A stretch of DNA of 64,000 nt from Harmothoe impar (lineage: Eukaryota > Annelida > Polychaeta > Phyllodocida > Polynoidae): positions 20,338,404 through 20,402,403 of the forward strand of contig OX381707.1 of the NCBI GenBank assembly GCA_947462335.1, given 5' to 3'. Below, in pieces: positions 15,296-38,548 of the stretch. Under the pieces are notes generated by a model that was given only the letters and a program-made list of their open reading frames with translations, was not told the origin of the DNA and did no database searches. Within the stretch, counting starts at the first letter, position 1. Each line of letters begins with the position of its first letter. A program made the translations under genes and the position numbers.

Positions 15296-15354
15296 CACAT
15301 TTGAACAGGAAGACACCTTGTGTCCTTATAGAGTTAGAAGCACCAATATTCAGT

Positions 15355-19450
<4,096 letters not shown>

Positions 19451-19514
19451 GTTGAAGCTTTGGTTTGTGCTTAAGTAGGGAAGGAGTCACACTGATGACT
19501 CAAGGTGTCTTGTA

Positions 19515-19640
19515 GTATGCTGAATGATTCTTACTGGGCTCCAAACAAGTATATATACTGTTCACTTACCACAGGCTGTCACTGATTGGTTGATACGGGT
19601 CATGTGATCATGGAGGCTTAGTTACAGTGACCACAGCAGC
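19515..19640 (-). promoter_or_regulatory. Proximal promoter of alpha-tubulin copy 2
   Basis: TATA-type sequence TATATATA near 19550-19557, reversed CCAAT (ATTGG 19585-19589) and the shared CATGTGATCATGGAGGCTTA block just upstream, in the same order and spacing as copy 1. The homology with copy 1 continues upstream to about 20060. Confidence 0.8.
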
Positions 19641-20603
19641 ACTTGGTTGGTAGGTGGTAGACTTGCACAAGACCTTGGTTGTAAAATGGATGTTATGAGA
19701 TTATAAAAGATGAATATATCGAGGATAACAAAAAGGGCTGTGTCCCTAACTATAATCTACAATAATATTGATTTAAAATATATGTGTACATTGTTCATAT
19801 AGTTTTCTTATCTTATTGCAAATTATTTACTTGTGCTGGCGCATGTCATGTGATTAGTGATAATAAGCAACTAAGAAAGATGCTACTATCCTTACTGCAA
19901 GTTTTTGTATAGGCATCTATTATTATATTGAGTATTGGTTAAAACATGGTATATAACATTTTGATAGCTGTATTATAATGGACATGTGCAGGACTACTCT
20001 TAACCATAGGACTTGCTGTCTAACCAGGAGACTATTGGCATGAAGCACACTGTTATATAACCATGCCAAACATTGGCCGTTAAACCATTAGCTCAATATT
20101 ATAGTATTAGTATGTAATATAGTTAAAGGATCAGTAGATTCAGATGTGTAAGTTGCCTGCTTCAAGAAATAATATCTTTCAACAAATTGGGGTAGCCTGC
20201 AATGGAATCATTATTTGAGACACTTTCTGCAGTATGAATATCACCATTTTGTTGTGCTGTAATGTCTCTGAAAAATATCATAACCTGTCATGGGAATCCA
20301 AATTTTAAAATCACCATACCCTTTTGTCATTGTGATGCATGAATACAGCACTGGCCAGTACCTCACCAATGATGCATTCACATCACAATCATCACGCCCA
20401 GAATAATCTTCAGATTACTGTGTTATAACTACACCAGTTCAGATTGATATTTTCACCTAACCAGTTGTATCTCGCACATCCTAGACCAGAGATAATGAGG
20501 TCAAAAGGTAAAAAAAATTGATTTTCATGAATTCAAGTTTTTTTGGACATTTTAATTGATTAACATCTCTCCTGCAATATTGTTGAAGGAAAAGTTGTCG
20601 CTT

Positions 20604-21778
20604 CCCTAGTTGCAAGCCCGCACGGGGCCAATTTGGTTTTAGCTCGGATTGGCTGATTGAAGTCGGGCAAAACTGAGCTGGGTTTCATGTTGGGCAGATG
20701 GCTGGGCTGAAGTGTGGCCCTGATCGGGCTGCCCATTTTGGGCTCAGATCAGTTTCAAAGCGGGCTGCCCGATTTGGGCTCAGATCAGCTTCAAAGTGGG
20801 ATGCCCGCTTTGGGTTCATGTTTGGCAGATGACAGGAAGCCCGTCTGGAACCCAATCTGAGCCCAAATCGGGCAGCCCACTTGGGGCCACACCAAAGCCC
20901 AGTGCCCTAAACCAACGGGCCCCCATCAGTTAGCCCACTCCGGGCCGATGAGGGCTGAGGTTGGGTTTGGACTGGGCAACTGGTCTAGTAGTTCCGATGA
21001 TTGACACCAGATGTCACTACTATACAATATATAGAGTTTTCCAACAAAGCCAGATGAAATTGGCATTATACAATAATACAATAAAATATCAAAGTTATGT
21101 AGAATAGGAAACAATGAACAGATGCTCTCGCATTTTTGGAAATAAGGTAGACTATATATATTTGAATGAAGAAAAGAAGGTTCTCCAAGCAGCTATCCAG
21201 TGTAGACACTGTTTATGTGGTATTACAATTTGCTTAACACAGTCTTATATGCTCCTTGTGGGTATGAACTATGGATTTGAAGGCTAATGTACACCCTAGA
21301 CAATTGTCTATGCTGCATGTGGCTCAAACCTGATGATAATAGGCCTGCTTGATACTTCCATTATTGGGTACGAAGAGTATGATTATGCCTTGGGTTGATT
21401 AGCAGGACCTAGGATATCTGGTTCGACAAATACGAGAAATCATTGTGGGATGATTGAATAGATTCCAAAAACCCATTATTATCAAATTAGCTGTCCAAAA
21501 ACCGATGTGAGCCGGCTTTCAACCCGTCTGAACCCGCTTTCAGCCCGTCCAAAAACTGATCTGAGCCCAAAGTGGGCAGCCCGGCCAAAAACTGATCTGA
21601 GCCCAAAGTGGGCTTCCTGTCCAAAACACGATCTGCGCCCAACATGGGCAGCCCGCATGGGGCCAGACCAAAGCCCAGTGCCCTAAACCGACGGGAGCCC
21701 GTCGGTTAGCCCACTCCGGGCCAGATTTGCAAACAGAGTCTGGCCCCGTCCGGGGCCACAGTGTGTTTGCTACTAGGG
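20604..21778. mobile_element. 1.2-kb composite element with GC-rich subterminal repeats
   Basis: Left terminus CCCTAGTTGCAA, right terminus the complement of CCCTAGTAGCAA. Both flanks (20620-20970 and 21500-21750) contain diverged units of the type CTGATCTGAGCCCAAAGTGG-GCAGCCCG, while the middle is ordinary AT-rich DNA. It sits inside the AT-rich repeat shared with 4755-5360. No transposase seen. Confidence 0.7.
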
Positions 21779-22785
21779 TTATCACGGTTATAATTCTTTT
21801 TTGATATTCATCGGAAAATTATTTAATACACCCCACAACCGATTTTTTTGCCATAAATCTATACTTTACATTTTAATAAATTCAAATAGCCACACCTCTT
21901 TATAATGATTTGGTACCAAGCTTATTGGGTTAATACCTTATAGATTGTGACTAGCAATGAATGCACAGGGGATGTGCTATCGTGTCTTTCAGCAAATGTG
22001 GAGAAAAAGACCCTCGTTTAAGCTTGTATATCTAAGAATCAATTTTGACCAATTTTAAATTTGAAAAAATCACTAAAAATCAAGAAAAAATGGTACCTTG
22101 ATGAAATAAAAAGTGAAATTAAGCTTGTGGTCTGAAATCCATGAATCTAGCATAATCCTGAAATCCATTTTTGCGACATAAAATAATTCCTCCTCCTCCA
22201 CCCTACCAGGGATTTATCAACAAACGAGTTATCCCAATGTAAACCAACTTGAAAAATTTTGCCTACGTCTGCTATAACTAAGTCTACAATAATGCAATTA
22301 TTGATATCTATTTATGGTGCTGAGTTGAGATCTTGTTTTGTTGTGACAAAGTGACAAACTTTTATTGCCAACATAATTTCTCCAGCGAAGAATATACAAA
22401 GGTTGTTGTTGTTGTTGCTGATAATGTAGTTCATACATAAGTGTTTAATACACATATATATGTATGAATAACACAATGTGTTACCAGTAGTACACCCATT
22501 TGCAGGACTCTATGATGCAGGTACATGCAAGAAGAAATCTGAGTTTATAGAAAGATGCAGTACCGGTACCTGAAGGTATCAACAAAGCGAACAAGGGGGT
22601 ATGAACAATGTGTGAATTACAACGAACAAAACATAATAATATTACAATGTTTCCATGTCTGAATACAATTATCATAAGCCCTCATATATGTCAAGAAGCA
22701 GACTAATAAACTGGCTAATATGTAGGGCACCCAGTTGCACATTTTATCGCACACAGTCCTCAGGCATTCACACCCTATGCTGTAG

Positions 22786-22792
<7 letters not shown>

Positions 22793-22856
<64 letters not shown>

Positions 22857-22922
22857 ATATTTTTTTTTTTATATATATATATATATATATATAAATATAT
22901 ATATATGTATATATATATATGT
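22793..22922. repeat. (TA)n microsatellite
   Basis: Long alternating TA tract with a T run at 22861-22870; unit-2 counterpart of the tracts at 12824-13056. Confidence 0.95.
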
Positions 22923-24205
22923 ATACATGTATATTCATCTTTCTCTTTTTACGTAATAAATATAGGTCGCTTATAATTCTACCTGATTATGGTCTTTCCT
23001 TATACTAGTCCTATTTCATTTTAGATTAATATTCTTTATGTGAAGATTACACAGAATTTTTAAGAAGTAGGTGATTATAGTTAGCCATCACCAAGGAAAC
23101 TTGACCAAATCACTTTAAGATACAATATAATGTTGCTTTTTCAGTCATTGGATAGGTCCTCAAATGAAAAATTCATGATCCGTTTTAAAGCTGCTTCAAT
23201 GCCAGAAGAGTTGCCGTTGATTGGCATTAGAAAGGCCTCAAGTATAGCTTTGCAAATTTGAATAAAATTAGATACTGTATTAGACCTAAAAGGTGCATAG
23301 TGCGCTGAAATAAATCCTGATAAGCGTACACCCTCAGCTGTTTTTCCCCAATTATTGACCCAAACTTCCACTTGTTAGGCCATTATATGAGTTTGATACC
23401 CAAACCTCTACTAGAACGCGTGGTTAGCGCAACACTACCAATATACTATCATATATAAAGGACACCTTATCTGATGGACACCTGCCCTCGGTCATAAGAA
23501 CCCATGAAGCCAATGACTTTAAGGCTGTATGTACACTGCCATGATAGCTCAATAGAGTATATTAATATTATAGTATTGTCTACATACAGTTTGATGCTGA
23601 TGTATTTTGAAAATCATTTTATGAATAAATACACATTACAAACTCAAAAACTAAAATCATCAATTCCCCCATCAATTCCTCCATCAGTACATCTTTTTGT
23701 GTGCCTAGTCACAGTTACTGGATATGATACCTCAGGAATATCTACTATTTTTTTGGGTTTGTAACTTTTTAAAATAAATCTGATTTAATGGGATAAAGCG
23801 CATTTAGAGCTTATTTGTAATTTTTTATTATAGGTAACATCCCATGTTCAAGATATGATTACCACAAAACTACCTGTAATATCTTAGCTTTTGAAATCTT
23901 GTTTTAAAGATCTTGACCAGGCCGTAAATCATTTCTTTCTCAGCACCCCTTTCGACATGCCTGGTCACATATGTATTGAATATCACACCTCTGGACTATC
24001 AGCTTTTTGAGTTTATATTGAAACAGATTTTTGGGGAACTTCTTCTACTAGCTTAAAACATTATTAAATGTCATTGCTTTTAAAAATTCATTCTTCTAGA
24101 GATGTGATATCTCTGTATCACAAAGCAGTATATTTTCTTCCATATTTAGATGATATGCATTGATTGGAAAAAACTTATCCACAAGCGAATTATGTCATGA
24201 ATCAT

Positions 24206-24211
24206 TTTATT
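24206..24211 (-). terminator. AATAAA poly(A) signal of alpha-tubulin copy 3
   Basis: Minus-strand AATAAA about 60 nt past the stop codon, conserved with the other copies. Confidence 0.8.
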
Positions 24212-24270
24212 CACATTTGAACAGGAAGACACTTTATGTCCATATAAAGTCAGTAGCACCAATATTCAGT

Positions 24271-30897
<6,627 letters not shown>

Positions 30898-30964
30898 GTT
30901 GAAGCTGTGGTTTGTGGTTAAGTAGGGAAGGAGTCACACTGATGACTCAAGGTGTCTGTAGTAT

Positions 30965-31080
30965 GCTGAATGATTCTTACTGGGCTCCAAACAAGAATAT
31001 ATATGCTCCACCTACCACAGGCTGTCACTGATTGGTTGATACGGGTCATGTGATCATGGAGGCTTAGTTACAGGGAGCAG
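30965..31080 (-). promoter_or_regulatory. Proximal promoter of alpha-tubulin copy 3
   Basis: Same arrangement as copies 1 and 2: TATA-like GAATATATATGC near 30995-31005, reversed CCAAT (ATTGG 31031-31035) and the CATGTGATCATGGAGGCTTA block. Homology to the other two units stops abruptly at about 31073, just after GTTACAG, so distal upstream sequence has been replaced or lost. Confidence 0.8.
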
Positions 31081-33110
31081 TGGTCTCGCAACCCCCTTGT
31101 TTGTGTTTTCTGAGGATATAATAGCTTTTGCGACATGTGGTATAAGTATGGTGAAATCGGAGTTTCATAACCTTTGCCTGCCAGCCACCTAAACAGGTAG
31201 TAATCCTATCATGTATTAGAGAGGTTAAGATTGGCCTACTTATAACGTGTTCAGCAGCGTCTAGCCCATGCTTTGACATTTCAGTAGACGTACACATTTC
31301 CAACATATTGTGATCTTAATCTCTTTATTGTCTGGACGGGAGGACTATGCCAGAAGCAAAGATCCCTTTATGCTATTAAAGATATTTATATAACACACCA
31401 TTGTTATAATTATATATTGGCCATGAATAGCTCAGAAATTCAGTGGCTTTGTTTTAGCATTTCAGTCAATGGCCCGTGGGCCACAATAATCGTTTTTATT
31501 AACAACTAGAAGTTCTCACTAAATAACAGAAACCCAATTTTTGAATCAATTATGTGTCAGATGTATAACAAAAATAAAGAAATTTAAGTAAAGATTGCTT
31601 ATACAAGGAATACATATTTTCACAAAAGTATAAGGAGAAAAGCACACATAGACTTATCAGATATATGTATTTTGTATAATTGACTGAGCGCTTCGTTTAT
31701 ACAGGGCATACATTTTCAAACACTCCAATTTTATGTGGAAGTATCCCTTCACGGGTGGACATATGGCATGAGGTACTTAATATTAAGCTGGTGGGTCATA
31801 GCCAAGAATAAAAGTAATCCAACCTGTTTGTACTGTACCAGATTAGCTGTATCATTTCTGATTGATTCAGCGTTTATCTAGGGGGGATTGTTCAATATGG
31901 TTCCCCCCTCCTGCTCTGGCCCAAGGTTGAATAATTTGAAATGCTGATAAATACTGAAATAATGCATGTATTATATCTACAGACGAGGCTTGAATAAACA
32001 TGGGGCCTAAAAATAAGCGCGGGTCTTCAATTGGCACAGGGTAACTGAGGGTTCTGAATTAAACATTTAGGCCATGTTTGTTTCTTGAATAAGGACAGGT
32101 CTACACACAGAGGCAGGACAAATGATACTATTGAAATTCATAAGCACATGTGCCTCTATGTTAATTACAGGTTTTAGGTTCCATTGAGTTGGGTTGGTAT
32201 GGTTATATTTTTGTATATATGCCTCAGTTAAATTCATTGGATGGAGTTCAACCCATTTTTTCAATGTGTATATCATAATAAACCTTTTATCATATAAGAC
32301 AATGTATGACTGCTTATTATTAAATGTTTGAGCTTAAATATGGGATCACATAGGGTTAGAGCAGCAGAACCGTATCAGTCTACTTCCGGTCAAATGGGCT
32401 TTGTATCAGGGTTATTTGAATGGGCCGTATCAGGCTACTTCCGGCCTTAGCACTGGTGTATTAATATGTGTACCTATTGTTGATGTTTTGATTGACTCCT
32501 CTTGGACCTTGGAAGGAGGGGGGGGGACTGTGACCTTTTGACTACACTGACCCCCCCCCCCTCCTCTGTGAGACTACTACACCGAACAGGCATGCAGTGC
32601 AGTGACCAGGCCGCAAGACGTAGGCTCAGTAGGCCTATAAGGGCCTGCAGCCTGATACTTAAAAATTGATACCAGATACGGACCCCCCAAAGTCCGTTTT
32701 ACCGATCCTGTCTACATAACATAGGGTAGATGCACCCTGAGTCGGACAGACACCTTGAGTCGGATACCATTGGCTTTGAATTGCATAGTTAATATAGTCA
32801 ATTCACAAATCATGTGAACTAAATTTGAGAATTTAGGTATTCTTCCTCTAATGAATGCATCAAACCATGTATAACTCCCTGCTTACATGGTTCTATAACG
32901 GCTTGAACACAAGGTGTTTTTGCAATATTTTCAACATAAAATTAAAGAGAAGATGGGAAAATTGGTTTTGTTACTGTGTCTGTTCTGGCTTTCTTGTTAT
33001 AGTTACATCATTCTGTGGCATAATAATGGCAATGTATGTGTTTTTTGCAAAGGTTCACATCAATAAATATGAATATATTACCCACAATTCTTTGTGACAG
33101 GGGAGCTCAC
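31080..33110. other. No gene recognised upstream of alpha-tubulin copy 3
   Basis: Sequence unrelated to the upstream regions of copies 1 and 2. A G-run/C-run pair at 32517-32572 could pair. Part of 32190-32330 loosely resembles 6600-6740. No exon seen. Confidence 0.5.
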
Positions 33111-33116
33111 AGTAGC

Positions 33117-34409
33117 ATCAAATTGCACCTAAAGTCGGACACTAATTACACCCAGACTCGGACACTATATACCGTACCGTCGCGAAAAAGCGCCGGGGCG
33201 CTCTTCAATTTGGCGGCCCCTTTAGCCCCAAGACAGGCGCTTATTCGAGATCCTATTTTAGTGCTTAAGGAACGTTTCAAGAGCCCTATACCCCCGGCGC
33301 TTATTCAAGACCGGCGCTCTTTTGAAACCGGCGCTCTTTCGCGACGGTACGGTACTATAGTAAAATTTCAGGTCATGGGCTTGCAAGTCATTACAATGAC
33401 AGAGGATACCAGGGGATTTTCCACCTTCCAAAATTCAATCGTGATTTAAATAAAACGAAACTATATTTTGCCCATCCAAGCATTTTTTCAAAGTGTAAAA
33501 TAATATAATCGTACGATCTTTATGATGTACCTACGCACGGTGATGTACCTATGCACGGTCACTATTTGACTCTAATAGCTCACAGGTTATTGAATATTAG
33601 CCCAACTTCCATTATTTTTTCTGCCAAGCATCCTTTATGGATGGGTAATGTGACATATAAATATTTTTCACTAATCATTTAGGATGTTCCTGTAATTTAA
33701 ATTATTGTGGACCTACGCACGGTGATGCCCAACCTACCCCACTTTGTGTTTACTGCAAGAATAAAATTGCATATAGCTGAGAATTATTTCTTTTACTTTT
33801 ATCATATACCTCCTAATAGGCCCTACATATTTAGTTGTTCACCTATACCACTATGATATTTTTCCCTAGATTTATCTCCATTATCATGTACCTACGCACG
33901 GTGATGCAAAAAGCTACACCACTTTTTTCATTTTGTATAGCTCAAAAAATTCTTACAAGGAAATCTCACAGGTACCCCTAATTACCTTAAATTATTGTCT
34001 CTATACCAGAGGGCATGCATGTATATAGATATCACATTCCTAAGACATACTTACCTAAATACTTTATATTTTACAGTTAATGTTTCAAGTTTTCCTTTGA
34101 AAAATGTGCAAGAAAACATGTAAAAACACACATTTTCACGCATATATACTGTAAATAATGCAGCTGGGTAGACAAAAGTAGGTACCCATGGGTAGGATTT
34201 GTCAAGATCTATGCGAATATACCTAAATTGATGGTATCTAGTCCCCCATTGAGATTATATCAAATTACGAGCTATCTCGACCTTGTGATCCATTTTCGTG
34301 GGAATTGACCATATAGCCAAGTAAACCTATGCAATCATTGGGAACACAAAGTGTCCGACTCTAGGGTCATTTCTGTCATGAGGTGTCCGACTTTAGGTGC
34401 AGTTTGATG
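33117..34409. mobile_element. 1.3-kb TIR element with GTCCGACT repeats
   Basis: Left end CATCAAATTGCACCTAAAGT with CGGACACT, right end the complement (AGGTGTCCGACTTTAGGTGC, then AGTTTGATG). Inner GTCCGACTCT copies occur at both ends. It contains the nested MITE at 33170-33354 and ACCTACGCACGGTGATG motifs. A related GAGTCGGACAGACACC stretch lies outside at about 32735. Confidence 0.65.
33170..33354. mobile_element. 185-bp MITE with perfect 18-bp TIRs and CTATA duplication
   Basis: Starts TACCGTACCGTCGCGAAA and ends with its exact reverse complement; CTATA flanks both sides (33165-33169 and 33355-33359). The interior repeats GGCGCTTATTC and GGCGCTCTT motifs. Inserted in the left part of the 33117-34409 element. 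Confidence 0.9.
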
Positions 34410-34624
34410 TTTTGAATTTAACATATTAGATGGAGATTTAGGTATACTTAAATGGTGATATTTACTACAATTCTCTCTGAAATAGAACCTTTCAGACCAT
34501 ATGTATCCAATGGAGAATAATATATAATGATTGGTACCCTTTAAAGGTGTTAATTTCAATACCCAAAAGTGGCCATCTCCTCCTTGTCCAGGAGCGTCCG
34601 AAAGGGTGCCTTCACCCTATTTAG

Positions 34625-34985
34625 ACTATACTTCTCATGTACGCTCTGTATTAATGTGTCTACCGAAAACAGTCCCCTCTGATAAATTCTCTATGTTATC
34701 AATCACAATTTCATAAGTTATATACTACCACCCACATATAAGACATATTTCACACCAGCAGGACAAGCACCAATATAGTTGGTACACAGCATCGATATAG
34801 TGCTATACATTGATGCATGACTGGCGGCCCGAAACCAATGACACAATTAGAATGATTTACTGCGCCACACCCTCTCAGCTCTATTGGTTTATCTCTGTCT
34901 CTGGCTGCTTCATCAAACATGGTGTGTCTTTAGTTGGAGGGAGGGGGGGGGATTACAACAGGGTATGTGTAACCAGCAGATTCCG
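34625..34985 (-). promoter_or_regulatory. Promoter-like block R, copy 2
   Basis: Homologous to 6760-7200 through CACCAGCAGGACAAG, TGATGCATGACTGGCGGCCC and CACCCTCTCAGCTCTATTGG. CCAAT at 34835-34839 and ATTGG at 34883-34887 keep the 48-nt spacing. No GTAAGT donor follows the equivalent ATG, so any first exon here is damaged. Confidence 0.45.
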
Positions 34986-35229
34986 TTTAAACAAGGCCAT
35001 TTTGACATAAGGTTTTTTTTTGAGGTGTGAAATCAAAAATGATTAAAAAGCCTAATGGTATTTTTGCATGTGGAGGCGATTCTAAAGGAAACTTTTTGGG
35101 ATGGGGGAAGCAAACAGGGTCGATTGAAAATCCTGTTATGTGTTGCCATCCTATAATGCTCCATTCCCTTAAGTTATCAGGATGATACACTCCTGAAGGG
35201 TTATCAAACGATAGCTATATGGATTGAAT

Positions 35230-35620
35230 CGTACAGTGTAATCTATGATATAAACTCTCCACTTGCCACACACAAGCATTAATTGGTCGATATGGGTCGT
35301 GTGATCATGGAGACTTAGTTACAGTTATATACTGGCCCTTGTTAATTAAAGATTATTATGATTATATATAATGTAATATGTTAAGAACCTCAAAAAGGGC
35401 TTGCAATAGTCTTAATAATTTATATTACAATCTATGAAACCATTTAATGTGTTAAATATTGAATCTTTGTTACATACAGGGTAGGCTATGGATTATAAAT
35501 CTGCTTTTCACAATTTCACAATGGACGCCTGCAAGGCTAATCTTAAGCTCATTATATGAAGTCTGGCCAGGAGGACATGACCAGTGGCATAGGTCACAAA
35601 CACTGTTCTATAACCGTCCC
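35230..35620 (-). pseudogene. Relict alpha-tubulin promoter and upstream region without a gene body
   Basis: 35281-35324 (AATTGGTCGATATGGGTCGT, then GTGATCATGGAGACTTAGTT) matches the CCAAT-proximal block of the three intact promoters. Homology runs on to about 35610, through ATTATGA, CAAAAAGGGCT, a segment starting ATGGAC with GGCCAGGAGG, and ACTGTTCTATAACC, which correspond to 10800-11230 and 19690-20060 upstream of copies 1 and 2. On the gene side, 34990-35220 shows no ATG-GTAAG exon and no tubulin exons. This is the upstream half of a fourth unit whose coding part is gone. Confidence 0.75.
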
Positions 35621-36194
35621 TTATATTGTAGTTAGTGAAGAAACGCCTATTTTCATATTCATTTCAATTCATATATTCAGGCTAATAGGTTATTAGTTTG
35701 AAATATGTGTAATGTACATGTATAATGGCATATAAGATATATCTTTGAAATTGTATAATGTATTCAATCGTGTCGAAATAGAACAGATCACCTCAGAACC
35801 ATCCTTGCAATTTACTAATCTTGGAGTGCACGCTCTAATTCCCCCATTGAAAAAACACTGTAAAATACTACACTTGGGCCATATCGGACACTCTAATTGG
35901 GCTATTATTGCCCATGGGTAACATTTTATTGGGCCCTATTCTCCAAATATGATATTGTACCAACATATGAAACACCTTTAAGCAGGATTTAAAATATGAA
36001 AAAAATCGGACCATGTCAATTCAAATCTTGGTATCACTTTACAGAGATTCGTTCCAAAATATTATTGAAAAGTATTGAAATAATCTGAAAATATGATTAG
36101 ATATCAGGGGGGAAATATTTGAAGATAATCTTCATGAGCCTGGCCCCCTTAATATGGTCAATAAATCAGTATGAGCCCAGGCTAATTTATAAAC

Positions 36195-36640
36195 TGGAAA
36201 GTACAGTAGTGTCACAGACTGATGGACGACTTGCGGCCTGGAACCAATGACACAATTAGAGTGATTTATTGTGCAACATCCTCTCAGCTGTATTGGTTTA
36301 TCTCTGTTTGCTTAACCATTTAAGGACGGCATGATACCTGAATGCATCATGCCCTTGGTTGTCATGATGCATCGATGCAGCGCTGGCGAGAAACTCATTA
36401 GTGCTGCATATATGCCGACCATACGAGGTTCAGACACTCCCAGAGGGTCGGAATGATGCACCAGTATAGCACCGGTAAGTTACTCGCTGGGGCTGCGTTG
36501 GTACATCATGCCGACCAATGCCATCTTCAAGCAACACGGGTCCTTAAAGTGTTAACCAAGCATGGCGTGGTGTGTGCGTGCCTGAGTGGTAATGGTGGGG
36601 GGAGGGGTATATACCTGCAGCAGATGTGGTTGATATGGTA
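36195..36640 (-). promoter_or_regulatory. Promoter-like block R, copy 3, split by a MITE
   Basis: CCAAT at 36244-36248 and ATTGG at 36292-36296, again 48 nt apart. After TCTCTGTTTGC the block is broken by a TTAA-flanked insertion (36312-36555) and resumes with CCAAGCATGGCGTGGTGTG, matching the uninterrupted text at 7009-7050 and 34909-34930. Confidence 0.45.
36316..36551. mobile_element. Family A MITE inserted in block R copy 3
   Basis: Flanked by TTAA at 36312-36315 and 36552-36555, ends CCATTTAAGGACGGC and GGGTCCTTAAAGTG. The two undisrupted R blocks show the target as one TTCA/TTAA-like site, which supports a TTAA target duplication. Confidence 0.85.
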
Positions 36641-37280
36641 CAGGTGAGTAACTGTACAAGTGTTATCAGCCAAGGATAGAGTAATTATCCAAGGCACTAC
36701 CCGAGGATAATTACCATTGTCCAAGGCTCAAAGCACTTATAATGCATCCATTCACGCGTATCCATATCCATATCTCGTGATTGCTCTGTGATAACTTTAT
36801 ACGTCTTATACATACATGCAATTACCTTTGTTCTCCCAGTCAACTGTGGTACAGGTATGTACATGAATCTTGTGTTTAAATGTCATACATGTGCTTACAG
36901 AGATGACATACGAGTAAATAATATGATAATGTATTTCAGGTAGGACGGTGAGATTGGTGTGTGTCATCTCCTTTTATGGTATGTATGGACGGATTTTCCT
37001 GTTTGTATCTAAAACACAAAATGCATATCAAAAAGAAACAAAGGGCAGTATACATAATACTGCAAAGCCACATATGTTCTGATCAGACCATTTCCAGCTT
37101 AAAACTTCTCAGATCAAAGTTTCCATTTTTAATTTCCGAGGTAGCTACTAAAGCAAATTCTTAGTAATAAAGTTTTCGTTATTTCCTATAAGGTAGGTTG
37201 GCGGAGGTTTGCTTGGTGCATATAGAAATTAGAGAGAGACAATGCATCTCTCAATATGTTGAAAATTAGTCTGCAAGGGT

Positions 37281-37467
37281 ACCGTGATGGCACGTTTAAT
37301 CACAGGGGTCACAAATGAGTAGAGGGTTCGGTTAAGCGCATATATAGGACCCCCTGAAACCCTCCAAAATCTATCTTTAAAAGGACTCAAATTAGCGCAG
37401 GTATAAGCGCAGAGGTAACAGGAACTGGATATACAAGCGCAGGGGTGCTTAAACGGGCCATTACGGT
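37281..37467. mobile_element. 187-bp TIR element with ACCGTGATGGCACGTTTAA ends
   Basis: Left ACCGTGATGGCACGTTTAA and right complement of ACCGTAATGGCCCGTTTAA. Interior carries AGCGCA-type motifs. No ORF; class unknown. Confidence 0.65.
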
Positions 37468-38548
37468 GTTGGGCATTATGTGTGATACAGATTGAGTCTC
37501 TCCGCGATTCCCTCCGAGAGCGAGTGTTTGCTATTCAGACAAAACAGCCAAGATAAATTAGGTCTCTGCAGAAGCAGTCTAGACGTTCTGTTTATACATT
37601 CACGAATAGGCACTGGGGACACCTCAAAAGGCTGGGAGAATGGCCTGTCAGATGACAAGATTAGAAATACTACAAGAAATTATGAAGGCAAATATCGTCA
37701 CAATGCTCCACCAGAGCCGATAGTTGTCAATTGTTGAGATACACGGGCATCAACTGGTTTGAAGTTTGCAGTGCATGCATCTTGGTAAATTAGAGAAGGA
37801 CATGACACTCAAGTTGATGCAATGTCTACTCATCCTAGGGAACCTTTGATTACATCTGCGTCAATGTGTTGAGCTTACCTACTATTATTTTCTTATAGAT
37901 AAACATTTTCCCAACATATTTAAAGACAAGAAAAGGGTTATTTTGTAATTGGATTTTTCTGTACAGGACTTTTTGTGTTTTGTGTCGCTATAAATGTTTT
38001 CTCTAGTTCGGCAGTGACAGGTTGGGTAATTCGATAATTCAAATTTGGCCTTAGTAAACCAATCTAACATCAACGCCCATGATATTAAATACTACTAGAA
38101 TGAAGTTCTATAGTATACAATCTAAAGAATAATTTGATGCCTTGGATAGGTACATGCTTTCAATGTTAGACCAAACGTGTTTTCGGCAGCACACTTCAGA
38201 GTAGGACTGTAAAGACCGCTCCCACCACCAACTACCGTCAATTATTGTAGTGCATACTGTAATACAACTGCACTATTCCACTGCACCATAAACCTCAACT
38301 TAGTTGATGCCCGGGCTGGGACCAGTCTGCATTCAGCATGCAGGTCTCCCAGTAGGCCTGGAATTCACACAATAAGGGGGCTGATAGTGGACCATTTTAT
38401 TCTGGAGTAAATTTGTATTTTTAATTGTTTCCGCTGGGATAGATGTAGTAACCGAGGTAATCCGGGTGGTTTATCATCCTTACTGTTTAATCTGGGACGG
38501 CCTTTGGATGCAGCCGGATGTGCTTCACGAGTGTCTGCACATGCGTCC

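Larger units (their letters stand above)
20060..24160. other. Intergenic spacer between alpha-tubulin copies 2 and 3
   Basis: Counterpart of 11230-15240, including the GTT-rich tract at 22403-22420 and the TA tract. Carries the repeat 20465-22180 with its nested 1.2-kb element, absent from the first spacer. No gene. Confidence 0.7.

Noticed and set aside
21540..21785. Trp/Pro-rich open frame with repeated PLWAQISFW
   Set aside because: Translation of the GC-rich subterminal repeats of the 20604-21778 element.
22655..22894. Open frame with long Tyr-Ile repeats (also 41728-42063 and 49645-49872)
   Set aside because: Translation of TA microsatellites.
31021..31080. Idea that 35281-35620 is simply the displaced upstream of copy 3
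   Set aside because: Copy 3 has its own CCAAT-proximal block, so the second block at 35281 must be a duplicate and not a split.
37494..37556. Possible short exon reading IESLRDSLRERVFAIQ after a GATACAG acceptor
   Set aside because: Only 21 codons, no partner exon or homology.
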